Assembly (NCBI GenBank): GCA_030533445.1 | Contig: CM060066.1 | Location: forward strand, 37,738,235 to 37,802,234 | Length of the DNA: 64,000 nucleotides | Origin: Cyprinodon diabolis | Taxonomy: Eukaryota; Chordata; Actinopteri; Cyprinodontiformes; Cyprinodontidae | Reading direction: 5' to 3' | Part shown: positions 25,501 to 37,500 of the stretch, piece after piece | Position numbering within the stretch: position 1 is the stretch's first letter | How the letters are laid out: every line of letters begins with the position of its first letter | The notes under the pieces: generated by a model | What the model saw: the letters and a program-made list of their open reading frames with translations, nothing else | What the model was told of the DNA's origin: nothing | The model's database searches: none | Program-made: the position numbers and the translations under genes

Positions 25501-28500
25501 CGATGACTTCCAAAATACCAACTTATAAAAGGATGGGCACAATAAACAATATGCTGATCATGCCATCACTTTTCTTGCTATTCAATATCGCAACCGGGAT
25601 TAATTTTAGTAGCATTTAGTATTTACTGTAATATAGTCTGAGACAACTACACCAGTGTATCCTGTCTGTATGGATATGACTATAATAGGTGGTCATTAAT
25701 TGTGAAGGTGAAACTAAAATACTGAATATATACAGTCATATGAAAAGTTTTGGCACCCTTATTACTCTTAATTATTTTCATTTGTAAATATTTGGGTGTT
25801 TGAACCAGTTATTTCAGTTTGATATATCTAATAACTGATGGACACAGTAATATTTTATTACTGAATTGAAGTTTATTGGACTAACAGAAAATGTGCAATA
25901 TGCATTAAAACAAAACTTGGTAGGTGCCAAAATTTGGGTACCTCAGCAAAAAAGAGATATTAATATTTAGTAGATCCTCTTTTTGCAAAAACAGCCTCTA
26001 GTCGCTTCCTGTAGCTTTTAATGAGTTCATCCAGGATCAAGGGATTTTTGACCATTCTTCGTTGCAAAGCAATTCCAGTTCAGTTAAGTTTGATGGTCGC
26101 GGAGCATGGACAGCCTACAGATGTTCAATGATATTCAGGTCTGGACATTGGGATGGCCATTCCAGAATATTGTAATTGTTTCTCTGCATGAATGCCTGAG
26201 TAGATTTGGAGCTGTGTTTGGGATCATTGTCTTGCTGAAATATCCATCCCTGGTATACCTGAATCTGCTGATATTGAGTGGAATCCATGCGACCCACGAC
26301 TTTAACAAGATTCCCAGTGCCAGCATTGGCAACGCAGCCTGAAAGCATGATGAAACCTCCAGCAAATTTTACAGTGGGTAGCAAATGCTTTTCTTGGAAC
26401 GTTGTTTTTTTTTATTTTATTTTTTGCCACCATGCATAACGCCTTTTGTTTTACCAAACATGTCAATCTTGGTTTCATCAGTCCGCAGCTGGCTTGTTGA
26501 AATGTGCTTTTGCATACCTCAAGCGATTTTGTTAGTGATGTGCTTGCAGAGAAAGGCTTCTGTCGCATCACTCTCCCATACAGCTTCTCCAGGTGCAAAG
26601 TGCGCTGCATTGTTGAACGATGCACAGTGACACTATCTGCAGCAAGATGATGCTGCAGGTCTTTGGAGGTGGTCTGTGGGTTGTCCTTGACCATTCTCAC
26701 CATTCTTCTTCTCTGCCTCTAATATTTTTCTTGGCCTGTCACTTCTGGGCTTAACAAGAACTTTCCTAGTGGTCTTCCATTTCCTTACTATGTTCATCAC
26801 AGTGGAAACTGACAGTTTAAATCTCTGAGACAACTCTTTGTATCCTTCCCCTGAACGACTAATTTGAACAATCTTTGTTTTCTGATCATTTGAGAGTTGT
26901 TTTGAGGTGCCCATGATGAATCTTCAAAGGAGATTCAAACAGGAGAACAACTTGCAGCTGGCCACCTTAAATACATATTCTCATAATTGGATTCACTCAG
27001 CTATGAAGTTCAAATCTTAATATTAAAAAGTTACCAAACCAAGGTTGTGTTTCAGTAAGTCAGCAAAAAGTAGTTAAGTGCATTCAAATCAATAAAATGA
27101 TTAGGGGACGCACATTTTTGCACCTATCAAATTTTGTTTTAATGCATATTGCAGATTTTCTGTTAGTCCAATAAACCTCAATTCAATACTGAAATATTAC
27201 TTTGTGCATCAGTTATATATCAAACTGAAATAGCTGTTGCAAACACCCGAATATTTGGAAAAAAAATAATTATGATTAATAGGGCTGTCAAAACTTTTTC
27301 ATACAACTATAAATAAATAAACCATATTTAAATAAAAAAAATGCCCATTTAAGAGATAGAAACCTTAAAACTCAACAGCCAGTAGTGTCTAATGCAGTTC
27401 TTTTAGTTTATTTTCCATCCAATAAAGATAAAATATTTTGGTGTATAAATATGAATGCTAATTTTAAAACAAATGAAAAAGAACAGAACAACATTTATTA
27501 GAAACACTGCTTAAAACTGCTACTCTCATAAGGAACATGCAGTATATTTGATTGGAGTCGTAAAAATTCACTATTTTTCACCAGGTAGAAATGCTTAATG
27601 GCAACTTGATTATGACTATTTTAAAATACCTAAAGAAAAAAAACATCTGAAATTAAAAAAAGAGAAAAAAACCTGACTAAAAGCTTGCCAAGAGTTAGAC
27701 AAATTCTGTTCTTTCCCATATCAACACCGCAGGGTCTCAGCAGAGAACACTGAACAAAACAAAACTATAGAGATAAATGAATATTCATGGGATGGCATTT
27801 ACAAGGAGCTTATTACACAGACAGCTCAAGGCTTTTGAATTTAAATAGGCATAACTCAAACACCAGCGCAAATGGTAAAACTCTGCTGTAACCCCAAGGG
27901 GCTCTAGATGTGTTTGAACTTGAATTGCACTAATAAAGTGCCAATTATCCTTCTAATTGGGAGTAACAAAGCTGGCTGGCTGTTGTGCCGGGTCCCATGT
28001 TTACTGGATATCTTTGAATCTCCAGTCTATCGGCTGTAATGAGTTCAATTAATTGAGAATGAGAGAAGTGATTTGGGAGTCACAGCCTGCTGTTTGGAGC
28101 TGTGGACCTGAAAGGAATGAATAAATACTAAATGTCTTCTCACAGTATTGATGTCTCCCTCCCCCCAAATAACATGTTAAAGATAAGCATTTGTTTAAAA
28201 TGGAGATCTAAACTTTAACATTAACTCCTAGTGGATGGACAGCTTCATACACAGCCCATAAAGACAGCTGCAGTCTTGAATTTAATCTGCTACAAACTAC
28301 TGACATTTTTAATTACACACAGCTTCTTACTTTTAACTAATTTGGATATGGTCATTCATTAAAGAGCTTCGATATCAATACAGTCTTTTTTTATTTTCTT
28401 ACCCATCTTGCCAGTTACAAAATGTGCCTTTCATTTGTGAAATTCTGGAAAAGGTGGTGGCAACCTAAACCTTTAATACGCAGACTGCCAGGTGGAGTTT

Positions 28501-31500
28501 CAGGTTTTGTTGGACTGGTTTTCCTCCTATTTACAGGATTTTAAAAAACATAATTAGCGCTCCTTTTGTAAATGTTTAACTCTTAACCAATTTAGGAGGC
28601 TCAATACTGAATCACTTAATATTATTATCATCATTATTACTAGTTCATCATTTAGACATAAGTTAACCACAAAATGCCTTCAGATTGAAGAGAAGTAAAT
28701 AATAAAAAATGTATTATTACAGCTCATTGGAAGCCTCACAAATTAATGCATTTTTCCTTAACAGGTAATAGAATTTTCTTTATTTATATCCAGTTTCTAT
28801 TTTGTAGTGCCACTATAACAGCCCAGAATTTCATGCGGTAGCCTACAAACCTGACCCAGTTACACCAGCTCTGTCAGGAGGAATAGGCAACTCTACAGCA
28901 AACTATTGTAAAAGCTTGCGGATCGATACCCATAACGCTTGACCCAAATAATAGTATAGATTATTACATTACATGCTAATGTATGCAATGAATGCCCAAC
29001 GTGACAAAACTGCCAAGCATCCAACAGGTTTTAAGCCAAAGCCAATGACACATTTCAGCCTAAAAGAATGGACCTAAAAGAGTCTTAATGCAGCAGAAGA
29101 AACAAAAGTTTTTGTTTTTTTTCAATTCAATTGAATTATATTTGTGTATTCCCAGTTCACAAGACGTCATGTTAAGGCGCAAAACAAAGTCAGTCCTATC
29201 AAATCAAACAGACAGATTTGGTTAAAGGTTTTCTATGTAAGGAAGCCTGGCAGAGTGTAGTAAGTCATTGAATTCCACATTTCCCTCCTGGGTGAGCATG
29301 TAGTGAGAGTGGAGAGAAAATGAAAGAAAAATAAACTTCTTTTAAAAGGCAGAAACCAGGAGGGTCAGTGTGAGTGGCCCTCTGTCACACTGGGATTTTG
29401 AGAAGACAGAGCAGACACACAAAAAGAGCACAGAAGCACTGATCTAGGAAAGGATAGTAACAGACCACCTCCATGAGTGGCTTTATCTAAAAAAATTATG
29501 TAATAAAAGGCGATGCTCAAGGCCTTTTACAGTCTATTCCTATCCCAGAGATAAGTTAAATGTCTACAACAACAAATCAAATAATGGCATGATAAAAATA
29601 ATTGTATGATGGATTTAAATAAGCTCAATAACTTACTTTTGCATCCCCAGGTCTCATTTCCTTTGTACTAAAGGGTCAGAATGACAAAAGGTTTGACTCA
29701 GGTGAATTAATCTCATCTCAGCCCTCCCCTTATCACAGCGAGTGCAGCATTAGAGCCTCACGAGAGAGTGACTATCAAGTCGGAGAGACAATAGGTGGAA
29801 TTTGGGAAAAACAAACAGAGGAATTGGTGTACAATCCAGACAACAGCTGCAGCATTGGAGCCCTTTGGATTCAAACAGGATGATAATATTTATCGGAATT
29901 CTGAAACAATTTCTCATCCAGCAAAATGTGTTATGGTGACAGGCCTAATCTGATCATCAATCTCCAACTAAGAATGCATTTCTAGGTCTTGATAATTAAT
30001 AATTTTCTAAGTAGAGTACTAAAGTTAAATTATTGATTCTTACTGTTACAAGATGTTATTGATTCCACTTACATTAAAAAAATATATATTTTACCAGTCT
30101 AAATTTATTTTCATCATAATATCCTTTTGTTCCTTCCACACTTTATGGTTTAGGTTTTCCTGAGAGCTCAGGTAAGGGAGTTTACCTTTAACATTAGGGT
30201 AACCGCAGAAAATCCCGCTTCACAAAGATAGGATGTTTCTTAACCTGTGTCAAGAGGCACAGATGCACCGACTGATGTAATTTGAAGAGAATACCGCAAT
30301 TTTTTATATTTTTCAAAATAAAACATCACTCAGACTCTGATCGTCGATAAATTATTCTGTGCGGCCCGGCACCAAATGACCGACGTGGGTGGGTTTCCAT
30401 TTATGTATTTATTATATTTATTTTGGTCACTTTTCTGGTCACTTTAGTTTATTCTTTGTCAGTATTTAATAACATAACTCAGGTCTTTTAAGTTATTTTT
30501 CTTTAAAACAATTCTGTTATGGTTAAAAAAGTTGGTTAAATAAAGATTTAATTCGAAGTCTGCTTTTGTGTTCTTTATTAAAATTAAATCATTTGGCAAT
30601 ATCATAAAATGTCCAGGCAGACCTGCACATAAAATATGGTTTCAAATCTTTTGAATAATTATCGATATCGATCAATATGCATTTTTTTTATCGATAAGCT
30701 TTTTTTCTATATCGCCCAGCCCTATCTTACATAGTGGAAAAACTGCAAATCTAATAGGCGTCTAAAAGGCGTTCCTTCTCGGGACCGGGTACATGGTTGT
30801 GCATGTGCATTTTTATTTTTAAAGTGGAGGGGGGGGGGGGTTTTCAAAAATTCATGAAAATCCTCCAGTATTCCTTTGAATAGTGTCTGTTTTCCTCAGG
30901 TCCTTATTTTTAATAAGTTAACAAAAATAATTATTGATAGATTGATTTGAAAGGATTATATAGCGATTTATCTTTCTGCCATATCACACAGCCCTAACTT
31001 TAGGTAGTTAGACTGCTACTAAAAATCCTATCCTATCTTTTATTTATTAAAGCCTTTGAGATGTTTTTAATATACATACTGATGCTACTCACATATCTTC
31101 GATTTAGTGAGACATTATCCCATTTGTCACAGTGGTGTATGTCATAAGAGGTACAAGACAAGTTTGTTGCCAAATTTATTTATCCACTGTAACGTCCCAC
31201 TGAGATATATCCTATGCTCTGGAGGCACAGACTAAACCTAGTCTCTGAAAGTCATACATTTTAATCAACATAGACGATTAAACTTAAGTCATAGTAAGGT
31301 AGTGTGCTGCAGGGAAAACCAGTAAGCTGGAAAAGAATTTGTGGAGAGAAGAAACCAATGTTCCAGACGAACAAATTGGGCTAAATGAAGCCTCTGAAAT
31401 AATTGGATTTAAACGGTGCCATATGGAGAACACGGATAAAAATGAAAAAAAAAAGCAGTGACCTGACATTGGATTTATTTTCCAATCTCCATGTCATGCA

Positions 31501-34500
31501 TTTGATAGGTGATTGGATGAAAACATGATGGATCTTTAGCTCACCTAATCAGATCTGTACAGTGATGCAGAAAAGCACTTGAGTTTTACTTGGTGAAGAG
31601 AATGATGGCATAAAACACGCAGCTTCCCCTGAGTGGCTAGACAATGCTGTAAAATCTGTGAACTCTATTAAATTTATCTGTTAAACTTTTTCATAAAAGA
31701 CTTTTTCTTACCTTACTATATTTTACGATTAAAAAAAACACTGTTAAATCTGCCAGTTGAGAAATAATAAAAAAATTATCACACCATCTCTGCTAAATTC
31801 AAAACAAACGACGCACAGAGTGAAATCTCCATCTCTATCAGCTTAGGTTTCTTTGTCATAGAAAAAAAAAACATTTACTCCTACCAAATTAACCTTGAAG
31901 GACAAAAAGCCTTCATGTCTAAAGCATAACAGCTATGCGATTCCCTCACTTCGAGTCCTTCTTCACGCCTCATTGTCGCTCTCACCTTTCTTCCTCTGCT
32001 TCGCTTCCCTGATAACTCTGGTAGCTCATTCTTATCTCCATCTCCCTCCGTAATGTTTTACCTCCCATACTCCCACGTATTAAACAAAATGCTGGAGACA
32101 ATATGCTGGCTGCTTTACACAATGACACCTCTGTGAACCCTGCCGTATATCTGTTTTGTGAAGAAGCATTTTACATAAGGCCACAAACCTTTTAGATTTA
32201 TAAGTTCCCTTGTTTAGATGAAAATGTCAGATGCAATATAACTGAAATAATCCAAGCCTTGAGCTATAAAACAATTTGTTAAAATGCAAAACCAAACTAT
32301 GAACAACTCATGTTTTAGATGATTAGAGATCCATTGGATTTGGATGGAGAAACCAACAACTAGATAAGACGGCCTTGTGTTTGTTAAGCGAAATGTTTAG
32401 GTTGAAAATTTTTAAGCTTTAAAATATATTTACCAATCAGTATTTAGTCAGTTGCTATATTGATTGTATTCTGAAATCAAACATGACCTTTTTCTGTCCA
32501 ACTAAAGGCTTTTCCTGTTTGGCATGCAAAATTAAGAAGCTTGATGCGGACACCGCTGTGGTGTCTGGCCAAACTTCCTTCTGGTGAAAGGACAACACTC
32601 CATGCATGGAAAGAAGCTTTCTTTACTTGACATCAGTGGTGTCCATCTATTCCTTTGACTAGCTTATTATCCCGGCAGTATTTCTGATGACTAGCAGGGC
32701 ATAGGTGTTGATTGCCAAAATCTTGTTCTTGCCCTTAAGCTGATTCTTTAGGACTTAAGGGAGGATTAGACTTCTGCAACCACACACATTAAATGTCGCT
32801 TGGGTCTGGTCCAGAACCAGTTTTGCTTGTATGCTTCTGCACAGTCGGTCTGGAATTCTAGGGACTCACAGCAGTTTCCCGCCAAAGCGCAAGGGGGAGC
32901 CTATTAGAGAACATCGGCGGATAGTCACAAGAACTTCAGTGGCGCCGGCGGGAGTGTTTATTTTCCAAAACAGCAATGGCGCCTCTGCAAGATATCACAG
33001 TCACGGAGATGGATCTAGAGATGCTAGACATCGAAGAGGATATATTTATTTATATAATTTGTCTGAGGCATCGTACAAGTGGTTGTACTTCCAAACCTCC
33101 TTGATTAACCTTTCGTCGTAGTAGTCCATTGTTCCTCGGTTTTTAAAAATGGCGCGCCCCGGCACCAAATCAAGAAGGACGACCACAGAGACAGCCGGAA
33201 AGGCTACCAAGGACCAATTACAGCTGCTTTTTGTCTGCAGACTTCCGCTTGAGGTCTGCGCAGGTTTTGAAACCGTCCAACGCGTAGTCAGGACTTTCTG
33301 AAGGTGTGCAACGACGGTTGCAGAACCTCTGCGCGGGGGGGGAGTGGTCATGCACAGAGACAGATTCGTCGGTTGCAGAGGCTATGCAACAGAAGCATTG
33401 ATTGTCCTTTACCTTCCTCTCTGTAGATACTTGGCGGTTCCAGTTTTCCTGGCAGTGTCTTCATGGTTCTAATTTGCCCGTGTGTGTGTGTGTGTGTGTG
33501 TGGGGGTGGGTGGGTGTATGTATGTTTGAATACATATAGATATACGAGTGTGTGTCAAGAGATTTTTTATGTTTACATTTTTTGGAATTATTATGTATCA
33601 TGTTTCCAAAACTAATGCTCTACAGACTTTTCTTTGAATTTTTGCCAAATACCTTTCTTTAAGTTCATGAACTGCCAAGATCTTTGCCACAGACTTCCAT
33701 GGTTCAAAAGCAGATATACTGCAATCACTTTGATTACAATAGGTTATCTGCCAACATTTCAACACAGGGAAAAAAGTCAAACATATATCCTTAGAGGAAA
33801 AACTAAGGTAGGTCAGTTCATAAAAGCCAAACTATAAAAAAAAAAAAGAAATCAACTTCAAGAATACATAATGGGTGTTTGACTGCCATTAGTGGTTAGA
33901 TGAAACATAATTAAAAAAAATAAAATAAAACTTATATACACTATATTGCCAAAAGTATTTGCTCACCTGCCTTGACTCACATATGAGCTTAAGTGACATC
34001 CCGTTCCTAATCCATAGGGTTCAATATGACGTCGGTCCACCCTTTGCAGCTAGAACAGCTTCAACTCTTCTGGGAAGGCTGTCCACAAGGTTTAGGAGTG
34101 TGTTTATGGGAATTTTTGACCATTCTTCCAGAAGCGCATTTGTGAGGTCGCACACTGATGTTGGACGAGAAGGCCTGGCTCTCAGTCTCCGCTCTAATTC
34201 ATCCCAAAGGTGTTCTATCGGGTTGAGGTCAGGACTCTGTGCAGGCCAGTCAAGTTCATCCACACCAGACTCTGTCATCCATGTCTTTATGGACCTTGCT
34301 TTGTGCACTGGTGCACAGTCATGTTGGAAGAGGAAGGGGCCAGCTCCAAACTGTTCCCACAAAGTTGGGAGCATGGAATTGTCCAAAATGTCTTGGTATG
34401 CTGAAGCATTCAGAGTTCCTTTCACTGGAACTAAGGGGCCAAGCCCAGCTCCTGAAAAACAACCCCACACCATAATCCCCCCTCCACCAAACTTTACACT

Positions 34501-37500
34501 TGGCACAATGCAGTCAGACAAGTACCGTTCTCCTGGCAACCGCCAAACCCAGACCCGTCCATCAGATTGCCAGATGGAGAAGCGCGATTAGTCACTCCAG
34601 AGAACGCGTCTCCACTGCTCTAGAGTCCAGTGGCGGCGTGCTTTACACCACCGCATCCGACGCTTTGCATTGCACTTGGTTATGTATGGCTTGGATGCAG
34701 CTGCTCGACCATGGAAACCCATTCCATGAAGCTCTCTGCGCACTGTTCTTGAGCTAATCTGAAGGCCACATGAAGTTTGGAGGTCTGTAGTGATTGACTC
34801 TGCAGAAAGTTGGCGACCTCTTCGCACTATGCGCTTCAGCATCCGCTGACCCCGCTCCGTCAGTTTACGTGGCCTACCACTTCGTGGCTGAGTTGCTGTC
34901 GTTCCCAAACACTTCCATTTTCTTATAATACAGCTGACAGTTGACTGTGGAATATTTAGGAGCGAGGAAATTTCACGACTGGATTTGTTGCACAGGTGGC
35001 ATCCTATCACAGTTCCACGCTGGAATTCACTGAGCTCCTGAGAGCGACCCATTCTTTCACAAATGTTTGTAAAAACAGTCTGCATGCCTAGGTGCTTGAA
35101 TTTATACACCTGTGGCCATGGAAGTGATTGGAACACCTGATTCCAATAATTTGGATGGGTGAGCAAATACTTTTGGCAATATAGTGTATCTATTCATCTT
35201 GAGCTCAGCCCTTATAAATATCCAAGGACTAAATCTGCTACACATTAAGGCTGCTGTCATTTTATTTTCCCTCACCAATCAGTTATAATCTTTACTATTT
35301 GTAAACCTCTGAACTGCACATACCAGTTTTAGACAATTCCAATTTCTATAGCTTTAATTTCTTTAAGATCATTATTCTTTTTTTTAGCACTTCTGTTGCA
35401 AATGTTTACTTAATTTTTCATAAAAAAGTATAAGTTACATCATAATCATACAATGTAAGGCAGATTTTTTTTCTCGTACTCAAAACAAACACCAAGTGAT
35501 TTAAAGTTTACACGCTGTGCCAACTTTAAAGGTACACTATGCAACCGGTGTTGATTTTCCAGCGAGGCTCCCCCCAGAGGGCGAAAGTAAAAGTGCACTG
35601 TCGTAAATATGCACAGCTGTTCTCCTGGTTTCTCCGTCAAGCCAGGCGCGGTTGTTTTGAGCTTAGCAGACAGGCGAACGCAACGAATGACTAATGCTGC
35701 GTTCACACCGGACACAGCTGGCGCGACAGAAGCAGCGAGTTTACATGCAAAGTCAATGGTTGACGCGCATCAAGGCGCAGCAAAAGGTCCCGCGGCGCGT
35801 TTTGAGCAGCAGGCGCAGCACGTCTGAGCAGCTGAAGCAGCGCGTCGGGCGCGTTTAATCATCTGACGCAGGGAGAGAGACACAGCGCTGATGATCAGAG
35901 GCTATGATCACTCCTCTTAAACAGTTTATTGACGCCTAAATTAACTTACAATGCAGAAATCTGCCGGCAGAATATGTTTGCTTTTATTATCCTGCTGCCT
36001 GCAGTTTGGATTATTTAGATGAAAAACACCTACCAGCTGCCGCGGTGAACCGCGAGGAGGCGACCCAGCCAGAGGCTGCTGATGAAGGGATTCCTACTGT
36101 CGGCGCACCGCTGGTATGTGGGGGTCTGAGCGGCTCCGACAAAAAAAATATTGGAAGGCAGGATTATAATCTGAATGAACTGACTGCACTGATTACGTTT
36201 TCAGGTGTATTTTCTCACTTAAAAACATATTAAAACTACTTTATTCCCACTGATCACAGCAAATATAGCTGCAAGGCAGAGAAAGGATAGTGAAGCTCCG
36301 CCCAACGCGCGTCAGACACACTTTTGCACCGCGCAGTCAGAGCAGCAAAGCTGCTTCAGCCACGCGTCAGAACTAACTGGTACAAGCAGCAAAAATGATT
36401 TTGCTGCTTTTGCTGCGTCTGATGTGAACGTAGCATAACTGCACAAAGATCGCCACTGTGCTAGCAGCGAGCATGCTTTTAACTGGGGGGTGTAGCAGTT
36501 CTCGCCGTAAAGCAAGACCGACTCTCGCGAGACTTCTGAGCCTGTGGGTGCGGGTCGGTGCTCCTGCAATTGCAAGTGCGGTATTTCCCCCACAGACCAC
36601 CAGGGCGGCCGAGAATACCTTTGTTCAACCTGAAATGACTCATTTAATCATCCAAAACGTTATGGAACACATTAATTAACTGAAAAATGTTGCATAGTGT
36701 GCCTTTAACATTTCATATTATTTAGTAAAAGTTAGCAAAAGCAGTCTCAATGTATCCGCCCTCCCTTAACCTGGCAAGCTAGATAAATCAATCAGGGACT
36801 GCTCCTATCAAGACTGTTTGGAGAAAAGATGAAATAATCTTTATTTTTCACCCTACAGTAGGACTTGCTGCCATCAAGGCCATCAAAGGCCGTTCCGTTT
36901 TTCTCTCTCACAATCTGGATGAAATACAGACATCTGGACATAATAAGAAACATTTCTACTTTTAAATAGCTTCTTACGTCTCTGTGTTTTAGTCTCATGC
37001 ACATTTCTAAAAACAAACAGTTAACTTTAACTTTCAGAGAGTGCTTTTGCTGATCAACAGGATTATTGAGTTTTTCACCATCTGGCCAAAAGAAAACACG
37101 ATTTGATTTTCAACAACTGTGATCTCTAGGCATCATTAAGGCAAACTGATACACTAGTGTACATATTTCACCATGAAATGGATAACCTACATGTGTCCAT
37201 GCAGTAAAAGAAACTGCATCGACACAGTTCTATTGGGTTTCCAACCAAAAGTAGCCAAAAAGTCTAGAAGTATTCTGTTTGGCTTAAACATGACACCAAA
37301 TCCTGTCTACAGACATAAAAAAAGACAAGAAAAGTGCTACAGTTTCCACCCATTTGGAAATATCTACAGTATTTCAGAGCTTGTATGGTTGCTGTATTCA
37401 TTTGAATGTTCCTGCAAGAGTATTGGAAGCAAAATCTCTTATCTGATGACAGATAGATAAATGTCTTCATATCCGATGTCTGTAAACCTTTCCAGCAACA

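Noticed and set aside
33959..34757. 210-codon and other plus-strand frames
   Set aside because: Antisense shadows of the Tc1 transposase at 34021-35052.
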